This document shows positions 10,386 to 21,336 of a DNA stretch of 35,205 nt, in pieces. The notes beneath the pieces were generated by a model. The model did not search any database. It was not told where the DNA came from and was given only the letters and a program-made list of their open reading frames with translations. The DNA is from Lachnospira sp. GTDB taxonomy: Bacteria; Bacillota; Clostridia; Lachnospirales; Lachnospiraceae. The stretch covers positions 1-35,205 of the forward strand of contig JAQUVV010000004.1 in the NCBI GenBank assembly GCA_028693195.1, read 5' to 3'. Position 1 is the first letter of the stretch. Each line of letters opens with the position of its first letter. The position numbers and the translations under genes were made by a program.

Positions 10386-11246
10386 TTACTCGATTGCATT
10401 TGCACCGGCTACAATTTCTGTTAATTCCTGAGTAATTGCTGCCTGACGGGCTCTGTTATACTTCAGGGACAGATCGGAAATCATATCCTCTGCATTGCTT
10501 GTGGCATTATCCATTGCCTGCATACGTGCACCATTCTCACTGGCCACAGCTTCGATTAAGCCGCCATAAATCAGACTACACATATACTTTGGTATAATCA
10601 GATTCAGTGCCTCATCTTCCTCTGGCTCGTAATTCATTGGTGCCATGTCTGCATCACTGCTTTCTTTCGCGTCTGCTTCGATTGGAAGCAGCTTGATCAG
10701 CTGTGGTTCGTGAACAACTGTGTTCTTGAATGATGTATAGGCTAAGTAGATTTCTCCCACTTCTCCTTCTGCAAATGCATTCAGCACATCTTCACAGATT
10801 ACCTTGGCATCAGAATACATAGGTTCCTCAATCACTTCAGAATAATCCTTTGCGATTGTGTAATTCTTTCTTGCTAAAGTATCTCTTCCCTTAGAACCGA
10901 TGGTATATAGCACCACATCTTCCTTCGGGATGTCGCCATTGGTAATCAGCTTTGTGATATTGGAATTATATCCACCTGCAAGACCTCTGTTTCCAGTAAT
11001 CATAATGACTGCCTTCTTCGTTGAATCTCCTGCCTTCAGATACTTATGATTGATATTACCAGACTTTGCAAGCATGCTTGACACAGTCTCATACATCAAA
11101 TCAAAGTAAGGCTTGGTGTTCTCTGCCTTTCCCTTAGCTTTCTGTAACTTAACAGTTGATACGAGCTTCATGGCTTTGGTAATCTGGCCGGTACTTTGAA
11201 TACTGTCTCTACGCCTTTTTATGTCTCTCATTGAGGCCATAAACAA
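10386..11246 (-). CDS. atpG: F1Fo ATP synthase gamma subunit
   Basis: MRDIKRRRDSIQSTGQITKAMKLVSTVKLQKA N-terminus; AITQELTEIVAGANAI C-terminus. Confidence 0.98.
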   Translation of the reverse strand: MFMASMRDIKRRRDSIQSTGQITKAMKLVSTVKLQKAKGKAENTKPYFDLMYETVSSMLAKSGNINHKYLKAGDSTKKAVIMITGNRGLAGGYNSNITKLITNGDIPKEDVVLYTIGSKGRDTLARKNYTIAKDYSEVIEEPMYSDAKVICEDVLNAFAEGEVGEIYLAYTSFKNTVVHEPQLIKLLPIEADAKESSDADMAPMNYEPEEDEALNLIIPKYMCSLIYGGLIEAVASENGARMQAMDNATSNAEDMISDLSLKYNRARQAAITQELTEIVAGANAIE

Positions 11247-11260
11247 TTACCTCCCATTCG

Positions 11261-13388
<2,128 letters not shown>

Positions 13389-13401
<13 letters not shown>

Positions 13402-13940
13402 GTTTTCTCACCCATTTCATTCAGAGTCTCTTCAATCAGAGCATCATTATCATTGTCATCCATTGATTTAGCGACCAGCTTCGCTGCCATAACTGATGCA
13501 ACTGCAACAATCTGCTGCTTCACATCATCTGCAACCTTCTGTTTCTCGAGTTCTGCTTCTGTATTCGCTCTTGCGATAATTCGAGCAGCCTCTTCCTTCG
13601 CCTCATCAACAATCTTTGCTTCGTTGTGCATTGCTGTCTTGCGTGCATCGCTTAAGATCGCTTCTGCTTCCTTATTCGCTGCCTTCAGCTTTTCTTCATA
13701 TTCCTGCTTCAAAGCCAGTGCCTCAGCCTTATCTGTTTCTGCTGATTCCCTGTCATTGGTGATCTTATCCTGTCTCTTCTTCAACATATTTCTTACCGGA
13801 TTGATAAGAATAAATGAAAGAAGGATGAATAATAAGAATACGTTAAATGCTGTAACTGCTGCGTCAAATAGAAGCTGATAATCAAGACCAAATAAACGAC
13901 CGCTTTCAAGAGCAATCATTGTACTTCCTGCGAAATTCAA
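13389..13940 (-). CDS. atpF: F1Fo ATP synthase b subunit
   Basis: N-terminal TM, then a long charged helix (NPVRNMLKKRQDKITNDRESAETDKAEA...). Overlaps atpH by 13 bp. Confidence 0.95.
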
Positions 13941-13987
13941 GTTTTTAGCCTCCTTCCTATCAGCTTAAATGCTGTTCTGCCTGCAAT

Positions 13988-14242
13988 TTACTTAAATGGC
14001 TGAACGAACATTAAGATAATAGCTACGGCGAAACCGTAAAGACCTGTTGTCTCGGCTACGGCCTGACCCAGTAACATTGTTGATGTAATATCTGACTTTG
14101 CACCTGGATTACGTCCAACTGCTGCTGCACCATGTCCAGCTGCGATACCCTGACCTACACCAGGACCTACACCTGCGATCATCGCGATACCTGCACCAAT
14201 TGCTGACATAGCCTGAATAAATTCCTGTCCACTAATATTCAT
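13988..14242 (-). CDS. atpE: F1Fo ATP synthase c subunit, with a Na+-type ion-binding motif
   Basis: 84 aa, two TM helices; [11 protein letters not shown] in helix 1 and [12 protein letters not shown] in helix 2. Confidence 0.97.
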   Translation of the reverse strand: MNISGQEFIQAMSAIGAGIAMIAGVGPGVGQGIAAGHGAAAVGRNPGAKSDITSTMLLGQAVAETTGLYGFAVAIILMFVQPFK

Positions 14243-14288
14243 GTTTTTTGTCCTCCATTAAATAGAATATAATAATTATTTGTGCCGA

Positions 14289-15017
14289 TTAATCTTCGGC
14301 AATCTTGTCGTTAACGTAAACCATCGTCAACATACAGAATACATACGCCTGAATGCAACCTGAAAACAGGTCCAGATATCCATGCAGGAAAGCTGGGATC
14401 ACCAATGCAAATCGACCTACCAAATCGTAGATCAGTCCCATCAGAACGGTTCCTGACATGATATTACCAAACAAACGCAGTGATAAAGACAACGGAACTG
14501 CAAATTCACCAATAATATTAATTGGTGTTAATGGCAGCGGTTTACACATTGCCGTAAAATGTTTCACACCCTTTGCTTTGATTCCACAGAAATGAACCAT
14601 AACAAATGTAATGACACCCAGTGCAACAGTAACTCCGTAGTCTGCGGTAGGTGGTCTAAGACCGAAAAGTCCGGCTAGATTCGAACATATGATAAAGATA
14701 AACAATGCTGTGATATAGTTCACAAAACGCGTTGCATTCTTCCCCATGATACCGTCTACCATGTTTCCAAGCATCTCAATAATCAATTCAATTGTACATT
14801 GAAATTTCCCCGGCGTATCTGTCGCATTGACTTTACTGATCTTCACTCTTGCAATGATTGCCATCACAATGATAAAGACAGACACAATCAGCATGGCAAC
14901 ATGTGTTGTATCCAGCTGAAAGGTATAATCAATACCCGGGATGTGAAATTCGTACAATGACTTAATCATAAAGCTGCTGTCGCAAGCCACCAATGAAGTC
15001 ATCATTGAGCCTCCCAC
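14289..15017 (-). CDS. atpB: F1Fo ATP synthase a subunit
   Basis: Multi-TM protein with PLSLSLRLFGNIMSGTVLMGLI, the conserved Arg-containing motif. Confidence 0.97.
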   Translation of the reverse strand: MGGSMMTSLVACDSSFMIKSLYEFHIPGIDYTFQLDTTHVAMLIVSVFIIVMAIIARVKISKVNATDTPGKFQCTIELIIEMLGNMVDGIMGKNATRFVNYITALFIFIICSNLAGLFGLRPPTADYGVTVALGVITFVMVHFCGIKAKGVKHFTAMCKPLPLTPINIIGEFAVPLSLSLRLFGNIMSGTVLMGLIYDLVGRFALVIPAFLHGYLDLFSGCIQAYVFCMLTMVYVNDKIAED

Positions 15018-15021
15018 CTTT

Positions 15022-15468
15022 TCACCTTCCTTTTTTCGTTATTTTTGATAAAAATTTATTAGTAAACGGCTGTGAATAGGCCGCTACTTTCATAGAAAAC
15101 ATGCCGATAAGGGCGGCTAACATATCTCCCACACCTGTCAGATATAACGTGACAAGTATTGCGAGCAGGACGCCCAATCGTATAAAATATCCCACAAGTA
15201 AAGTTACCGTAGTATTGCCACCACCATAAACCACCTTACGGATTCTAAAACTCAACTGAAATGCTCCAAACATGGAATAGATGACACCTGCCAAAAATCC
15301 AACGGCCCAAGGTCCCTTCCAAGCGTCTGGTACCACAAGAAGAATGATACCCTCTCCCAGAAGCAGATATACCATATCGATAAATAACATCTCTGGCAGT
15401 GCTTCATTCAATTCTCTTAACTTATCTATCATACAACACCTTACCAATTTATTCTTCTTAAAATTCAT
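15022..15468 (-). CDS. ATP synthase subunit I-like membrane protein
   Basis: Four predicted TM segments; sits immediately upstream of atpB, the atpI position. Confidence 0.7.
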   Translation of the reverse strand: MNFKKNKLVRCCMIDKLRELNEALPEMLFIDMVYLLLGEGIILLVVPDAWKGPWAVGFLAGVIYSMFGAFQLSFRIRKVVYGGGNTTVTLLVGYFIRLGVLLAILVTLYLTGVGDMLAALIGMFSMKVAAYSQPFTNKFLSKITKKGR

Positions 15469-15480
15469 TAAGAATTCATG

Positions 15481-15783
15481 CTATCTTCTCAATTCTTCGT
15501 CAATCTTTTTCTGATTGGCACGCTTAACCTTTTCTTGAATCTCCTTCTCTTGCTGACGTTTCCGTCTTCGTTCATCCTGACGAATGACATCTCTGGCAAG
15601 GACAAAGGCATTTCTGGCTCCTGCTGCCATTCCGAGTACTAATAATGGAATCGTGAACCAGGTCTCAAACTTCTTATCCAGCCATATTCCCAGCGCTAGG
15701 CAAACAAAAGTAGGAACCATTACATGAATAGCTATTTGAGATATCAACACGACATTTTTGTACATGTCCCCTTTTCCACTCAT
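15481..15783 (-). CDS. AtpZ/AtpI-family small membrane protein
   Basis: Two TM segments (VVLISQIAIHVMVPTFVCLALGIWLDKKF...IPLLVLGMAAGARNAF) with a charged tail; first gene of the atp operon. Confidence 0.75.
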   Translation of the reverse strand: MSGKGDMYKNVVLISQIAIHVMVPTFVCLALGIWLDKKFETWFTIPLLVLGMAAGARNAFVLARDVIRQDERRRKRQQEKEIQEKVKRANQKKIDEELRR

Positions 15784-16142
15784 TGCTCTTGGTTCTCCAT
15801 TTCACAAAAGTTTGATTTTATTGTAACATTTTACTGATAAGTTGTTTATTTATTTAGGTAATTTTAACATTTCCATTTCATGCCATTTTATTCACAAGTT
15901 GTAGTATATCTGTTTTTTCTATTCCTTCCTATTATAATTATTTCAAAACTGTTCTATACCTTTTAAACAATGATACTATATTAATATCATCCATATAATT
16001 TTCATAATGAAATAAACTGACTGCAACCACAGTGATATTGTATCTCCATGATTGCAGTCTCAGCGTTCCTGTTTACTCTGTTCCACGCAATATACTAGTA
16101 TATGTGTGAACAATCCCGTTTCAGTCACTAATTATTCGTATT

Positions 16143-16616
16143 TTATGATTTCTTTACTACTTTCTTCTCCAGGTAGCTAATAAATTCAGCTCTCTTCCCT
16201 CCCAGTGTATGATTGTTCAGCACATATCCATGCACTGCATCAGAATAGATGATGACCATTGTTGGAAGCTTGGCGAACTTTTGAATCTTATCCCATGAAA
16301 GATCCTGAGTCTGATCTTCTACCTGAATATGCATCCCCTGCTCTGAGAAAGCAAGCTTTGTTGTAAATGTAATGAGCTTTGCACGCTTATTGGCATTCTT
16401 CCACATAATCAGCGGCTGGAAAACAACAAACCAGCAGCTTGCAAGAATCAGTATCACGTGAAGAATGGTAGCTGTATCCTTCCACGTTCCAATGGTCAGC
16501 GCAATCATAACAGCCGTAAAGAGAACATTAATAAATCCTGTCCAGTTGCTATAGGTATAATACATGGCCATCTGCCATAAATCTGATGCTTCGGTTTTAT
16601 ATGAAAATTCGTACAT
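16143..16616 (-). CDS. YcxB-like membrane protein
   Basis: Likely start MYEFSYKTEASD at 16616 after GTAAGGAG. Two TM segments, then a YcxB-like soluble domain (LAFSEQGMHIQVEDQTQDLSWDKIQKFAKLPTMVIIY). Confidence 0.6.
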   Translation of the reverse strand: MYEFSYKTEASDLWQMAMYYTYSNWTGFINVLFTAVMIALTIGTWKDTATILHVILILASCWFVVFQPLIMWKNANKRAKLITFTTKLAFSEQGMHIQVEDQTQDLSWDKIQKFAKLPTMVIIYSDAVHGYVLNNHTLGGKRAEFISYLEKKVVKKS

Positions 16617-16645
16617 AAGCCAGCTCCTTACAATAATTATATCAT

Positions 16646-17941
16646 TTACTTTCCAAACAGGTTCGGAATACACATACTAATCTGTGGTACGAAGGTTACC
16701 AGTAATAAGCAGATAATCATGCACATATAGAATGGTAATGTCGCCTTAACGACCTTCTCCATAGGTTCCTTCGCCACAGCTGAACCGATGAACAATACCG
16801 CACCAACTGGTGGTGTCAGCAGACCAATACCACAGTTTAAGATTACCATAATACCAAACTGAATTGGATTAATTCCAATTGAAGTTGCAATTGGAAGCAG
16901 GATTGGTGTCGCAATCAGAATGATTGGGGACATATCCATAATCATACCAAGTACCAGCAAAATAACATTTAACAGAATTGCAATGATAATTGGATTGCTT
17001 GTAAGTCCTGTAATTCCCTTAGCTGCCAGATCTGGAACATGCAGTGTTGTCAGGCAATAGCCAAATATACTGGATGTTGCAATCAGAATCAGTACGATAG
17101 AAAGCGTATTCACACATTCAGATAATGCATCCCATACACCCTTCCAGTTCAATCCCTTATAGATAAACACACTGACAAATAAACTGTAGATAACTGCAAT
17201 AGCTGCGGACTCTGTTGCTGTGAACACACCAGCTACTACACCGACTACAACAATAATAACTGCTGCCAGTGCCCAGAATGACGTGAGCAGCTGCTTAAGA
17301 AGTCTTAAGATGCTGAACCTATCCCCCTTTGGATAATGTCTCTTCACAGAAATAATATAAGAACCAATCATCAGTGATACTGCCAATAATGCCCCTGGAA
17401 GATATCCTGCCAAGAACAAACTTCCTACTGAGATTCCACCTGCTGTTGTTGCATAGATGACCATGTTGTGACTTGGAGGAACTAACAATCCCTCACAAGC
17501 GGATGTAATGGTAACTGCTGTTGAGAAGTCAGCATCGTATCCCTGATCCACCATCATCGGAATCATAATTGCACCAATGGATGCAGTATCTGCTGCTGCA
17601 GAACCTGAGATTCCTCCAAAGAAATAGGATGCAACGATGTTAACCATTGCCATACCACCACGCATCCATCCTACACACGCATTGGCCAGACCAATCAGCT
17701 TCTCTGAAATTCCACCAGATCCCATGAGAACACCCATGGTAATAAAGAATGGAACAGCCATCAAGCTGAAGGAACTAATTCCTTTTACCATCTGCTGACA
17801 TACAACTGCCAACGGTCTTCCCTGCGATAGCAGGCACAGAATAGAAGAAAGTGCAACTGCATATGCAATTGGAAATCTTAAGAAAATCATTACAAAAAAG
17901 CTGACCAGCAGCACTGTGATTGCTAATGTATTTACGCTCAT
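16646..17941 (-). CDS. TRAP transporter large permease (DctM-like)
   Basis: 431 aa, multi-TM; FFGGISGSAAADTASIGAIMIPMM and AGYLPGALLA are DctM-like. Confidence 0.95.
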   Translation of the reverse strand: MSVNTLAITVLLVSFFVMIFLRFPIAYAVALSSILCLLSQGRPLAVVCQQMVKGISSFSLMAVPFFITMGVLMGSGGISEKLIGLANACVGWMRGGMAMVNIVASYFFGGISGSAAADTASIGAIMIPMMVDQGYDADFSTAVTITSACEGLLVPPSHNMVIYATTAGGISVGSLFLAGYLPGALLAVSLMIGSYIISVKRHYPKGDRFSILRLLKQLLTSFWALAAVIIVVVGVVAGVFTATESAAIAVIYSLFVSVFIYKGLNWKGVWDALSECVNTLSIVLILIATSSIFGYCLTTLHVPDLAAKGITGLTSNPIIIAILLNVILLVLGMIMDMSPIILIATPILLPIATSIGINPIQFGIMVILNCGIGLLTPPVGAVLFIGSAVAKEPMEKVVKATLPFYMCMIICLLLVTFVPQISMCIPNLFGK

Positions 17942-18465
17942 GCTTTCACTTCCTCCTTTACAAAGAATGCTTTAAAATGTGTATATACTGCTTCAATTTC
18001 AAAGATAATCATAACAATACCCGCCAACGGAATTGGGAAATACTGCCAGAACTTTGACAGCCATGGCATGCTGACATATGTACCCTTTGAACCAATCTTC
18101 ATGGCATATGTCAATCCAACCGTAAGCATAACCACACCAAGTGCCATTACTGCAATATCTGCAAGTAAATCCAAGGCAATAACAACCTTCTTTGGCAAAT
18201 ATTTATCTAACGCTGTCATTCTAATATGTGCACCTCTCCTGATTGCAAGTGCTGCAGATAATACTGCCATATAAGACATACATGTCAGTACCACTTCCTC
18301 ACTCCATGCTGGATCTGGAACAAATGATACATATCTTCCGATTACTGCCATGGTCGTAATTCCAATATCAATAATCAGAAGAAGCTTACATATAAACATG
18401 ATAATCTTGAATACCCAGTCGTAGACTGGCTTCACCTTATCAACCTTACTAAAAAACCCTTCCAT
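17938..18465 (-). CDS. TRAP transporter small permease (DctQ-like)
   Basis: 175 aa, four TM; WSEEVVLTCMSYMAVLSAALAIRRGAHIRM matches the DctQ pattern. Overlaps dctM by 4 bp. Confidence 0.92.
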   Translation of the reverse strand: MEGFFSKVDKVKPVYDWVFKIIMFICKLLLIIDIGITTMAVIGRYVSFVPDPAWSEEVVLTCMSYMAVLSAALAIRRGAHIRMTALDKYLPKKVVIALDLLADIAVMALGVVMLTVGLTYAMKIGSKGTYVSMPWLSKFWQYFPIPLAGIVMIIFEIEAVYTHFKAFFVKEEVKA

Positions 18466-18503
18466 CTTTTCATCTCCTTTTGGATCACTCTGTCCATAAA
18501 TTC

Positions 18504-18560
18504 AAAAACACACATGATTGGCAGGACTGATATGAACATATCCCTGCGCAATCCTGTGTG
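18504..18560 (-). terminator. Strong hairpin between the TRAP binding-protein gene and the permease genes (attenuator or mRNA-stabilising structure)
   Basis: Minus strand: CACACAGGATTGCGCAGGG ... CCTGCCAATCATGTGTG followed by TTTTTG. Confidence 0.75.
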
Positions 18561-18598
18561 CCTTTCTTTATCAAAAACATCTTCTGTTTTGTTCTACC

Positions 18599-19639
18599 TT
18601 ACTTTGCAAGATCAAGAATCTTCTGGTAAAGAGCTTCATTTCCCTTAATAGCGGAAGCTGTAACGTCCTTACAAGCATCCTGCCATGGCTTCTTATCTGT
18701 AACTTCTGTTACTTTACAACCACTTGCCTTTAATTCATCTAATACCTTGTTCTCTTCTGATTCTGAAAGCTTAGCGTTGAAATCTTCTGCGTAGCTTGCT
18801 GCTTCCATAACTGCTTTCTGCTGGTTCTCTGTTAACTTATCCCATGCATCATCAGAGATAATAACTTCGATTGCACCTAATGTATGACCATCAAGGATCA
18901 GGTTGTTTGCAACTTCTGGGAAAGCATTTGATTTGTAGTTTGCGATTGGCTGTTCTGCGCCATCAACAACACCTGTATTCAAAGCTGAGTATAACTCGTT
19001 GAATGCTACAACTGTTGGGTTTGCACCAAGTGCCTTAACCATTCCTGTCATAACTGGGTCATTAGATACTCTTAACTTCATTCCCTTTAAGTCGTCCATA
19101 GACTTTACTTCTGACTTTGTGAAGAAGTGTCTGAATCCTTCTTCTCCGTAGAACAGACCTCTTACACCAAGTCCGATATCATGTGGCTCCATGAGGAAGT
19201 CATCTGATAAATCACTCTTAACAAAGTTCCAGTAATGAGCTCTGTTTGTAAATGTATATGGTACTGAAAGTAATGATGACTTTGCTGCACCGTAGCTTGT
19301 TAATGCGAAAGCTGAAATTCTTGAAACATCAATTGTTCCGCCACCGCCAAGCATCGTATCAAGTACATCGTTCTCTGAACCAAGGACACCACTTGCCTGT
19401 AAATCAATCTTAACAGAACCACCTGTCAATTCCTCAACTTTTTCTTTGAATGCGCTATCTGTCTGACCTACAATGGTATCCAGTGGGTTAACCTCTGCCA
19501 TAACCAGTGTTACCTGTGGATCATCTTTTACGTTTCCTGTGCCACCGTCTGTTGCTGCTTTTTCACCACTGCCACATGCTGCAAGTGACAATACCATCAT
19601 AGATGACATAGCCACAGCCATTAATTTCTTTAATCTCAT
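18599..19639 (-). CDS. TRAP transporter substrate-binding lipoprotein (DctP family)
   Basis: Lipobox SLAAC. DctP-type motif MKLRVSNDPVMTGMVKALGANPTVVAFNELYSALNTGVVDGAEQPIANY. Confidence 0.95.
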   Translation of the reverse strand: MRLKKLMAVAMSSMMVLSLAACGSGEKAATDGGTGNVKDDPQVTLVMAEVNPLDTIVGQTDSAFKEKVEELTGGSVKIDLQASGVLGSENDVLDTMLGGGGTIDVSRISAFALTSYGAAKSSLLSVPYTFTNRAHYWNFVKSDLSDDFLMEPHDIGLGVRGLFYGEEGFRHFFTKSEVKSMDDLKGMKLRVSNDPVMTGMVKALGANPTVVAFNELYSALNTGVVDGAEQPIANYKSNAFPEVANNLILDGHTLGAIEVIISDDAWDKLTENQQKAVMEAASYAEDFNAKLSESEENKVLDELKASGCKVTEVTDKKPWQDACKDVTASAIKGNEALYQKILDLAK

Positions 19640-19701
19640 AATACGTCCTCCTGTTTACTTCCGCCCCCGCGGGCTCTTTATTTGATGAACTAAGGATAAC
19701 A

Positions 19702-19765
19702 TGTCAGAAAAAAGTCTGCTATTTACATATTCTACTTTTCATATGTAAATTTCAGACTTATGACA
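19702..19765. promoter_or_regulatory. Large nested palindrome upstream of dctP: terminator of the TCS operon and/or operator
   Basis: TGTCA...AAGTCTG-CT-ATTTACATAT-N10-ATATGTAAAT-TT-CAGACTT.TGACA. On the minus strand the stem is followed by a T6 tract. Confidence 0.8.
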
Positions 19766-19842
19766 GAAAATGTTTATATTATTTTCATATTTGTTTATAT
19801 TTCACCTCATGCAGCGACTTATTTTCAGGAATCAGCTAATGG

Positions 19843-21336
19843 CTATACCAGCGACTCTTTATATTCTGCTGGTGTCATACCTGTCACCTTTTTAAATGCC
19901 TTATAAAAATACTGACCATCTGCTGCATATCCAACAAGCTCTGCCAAATCAGCAGTCTTAAGCTTTATATCAAACTGCATCAGCTGCTGAGACATCTTGA
20001 TTCTTCGGTCTACAAGGAAATCTGTAAATTTCATATCAAAAAGCTTTGTGAATTTTCTTCCAAAATAATCCACATTCATAAAAAACACTTCTTTTGCAAG
20101 ATACTGAATATTAAGCTCTGGATTCTGAATGTTCTGATAAATTGCCTGCAAGATCAATCTTCTTCGCTTCTCCTCCTCATCCTTTGCGCCCAACTTCTTC
20201 TCACTCACAATCTGACCCACCACATATTCCATATATGTCCAAGACGTTAAGAAATTCTGATTCTCCTCCGGACTAATATGAAACATCAGCTTTAACATGA
20301 CTTCACACATCTTCATCTTCTGATTTAGTGTATATTCCAGCAAATCCATCTTCTGAAATGCAATGACCATTTCAAAAAGAATCTCTTCAAAATCTTTACT
20401 CTCCTTTAGCTGTGTATATGCAAGAATGTGTGGCATACCATCATTGAGGTTCTGGAATAGATCATCACTAAGCAGTCCACTTAAGTTTTCTACCTCTCCC
20501 ATACGAAACAATTCCTGAATTCTCTTATACATCTCACCTGCTGTTTCAATCTTACCGCTCTCACTGATTGCTGCTTGAAGCTCCATGGTAAAGATTTCGC
20601 GATAAACCTCTCCTGCCCGATCATACATGTCCTTCACAATGTTTCTTGTCTCTTCCTTTAAAAGAAATATCATCTGATCTTCAATATGGGTGGACAACAC
20701 CACATTCTCCTCCCCCATCAGTTCATGAAAGATATTTCCCAGGGAAAACTGCTCAATGGTATTAAATCCACCTTCTGTGCGGAATGCCATCATATAATAA
20801 TTGTGCATTGTACTTTCCATTTCATCCAGAAAATACATATATTCATCCTTTACATTTGCATGATCAATGAGGATATTGCGGAAAATCTGTTCCTTTGCCT
20901 TTGGAAGGAGACGATGCACGGTTCTTTTATACTTATTCTCTTCATCTGCCTTCTGGCGCTTTGCCGCAATCTCCGCCTTCACATCCTGCAGAACCTTCGC
21001 AATCTTCATCTCATCAGACGGCTTTAAGATATAATGCTTCACACCTTCTTCCATTGCTCTGGAAGTATATTCATACTCTCCATAGCCTGACAGCACAATA
21101 TAGCTAATATCTCTATACATCTTCTGTGCCTTCTCAATCATCTCAATTCCATCCATGACAGGCATCTTCACATCTGTAATCACAATATCCGGTCTGTATG
21201 CATTAATCAGCACCAGTCCTTCCTGACCATTCTGCGCTGTTCCAATCAATTCTACATCATATTCATTCCAGGGAATCAGCTCTGCCATTCCCTTACGTTC
21301 TATCTCTTCATCATCCACAAGCAGTAATCTATACAT
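19843..21336 (-). CDS. Response regulator, REC plus AraC-type HTH (YesN-like)
   Basis: N-terminal LLVDDEEIERKG...DIVITDVKMPVMDGIEM; C-terminal AraC HTH ending GYAADGQYFYKAFKKVTGMTPAEYKES. Confidence 0.95.
   Translation of the reverse strand: MYRLLLVDDEEIERKGMAELIPWNEYDVELIGTAQNGQEGLVLINAYRPDIVITDVKMPVMDGIEMIEKAQKMYRDISYIVLSGYGEYEYTSRAMEEGVKHYILKPSDEMKIAKVLQDVKAEIAAKRQKADEENKYKRTVHRLLPKAKEQIFRNILIDHANVKDEYMYFLDEMESTMHNYYMMAFRTEGGFNTIEQFSLGNIFHELMGEENVVLSTHIEDQMIFLLKEETRNIVKDMYDRAGEVYREIFTMELQAAISESGKIETAGEMYKRIQELFRMGEVENLSGLLSDDLFQNLNDGMPHILAYTQLKESKDFEEILFEMVIAFQKMDLLEYTLNQKMKMCEVMLKLMFHISPEENQNFLTSWTYMEYVVGQIVSEKKLGAKDEEEKRRRLILQAIYQNIQNPELNIQYLAKEVFFMNVDYFGRKFTKLFDMKFTDFLVDRRIKMSQQLMQFDIKLKTADLAELVGYAADGQYFYKAFKKVTGMTPAEYKESLV

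Noticed and set aside
13453-13878. 141-aa plus-strand ORF antisense to atpF
   Set aside because: Ser/Ala-rich shadow ORF created by the codon bias of the Lys/Glu/Ala-rich atpF coiled coil. The atpF reading is secure.
16019-16059. gactgcaa/ttgcagtc dyad downstream of the YcxB-like gene, considered as the TRAP operon terminator
   Set aside because: The 8-bp arms are separated by ~25 nt and followed only by a mixed AT stretch. Possible, but too weak to list as a terminator.
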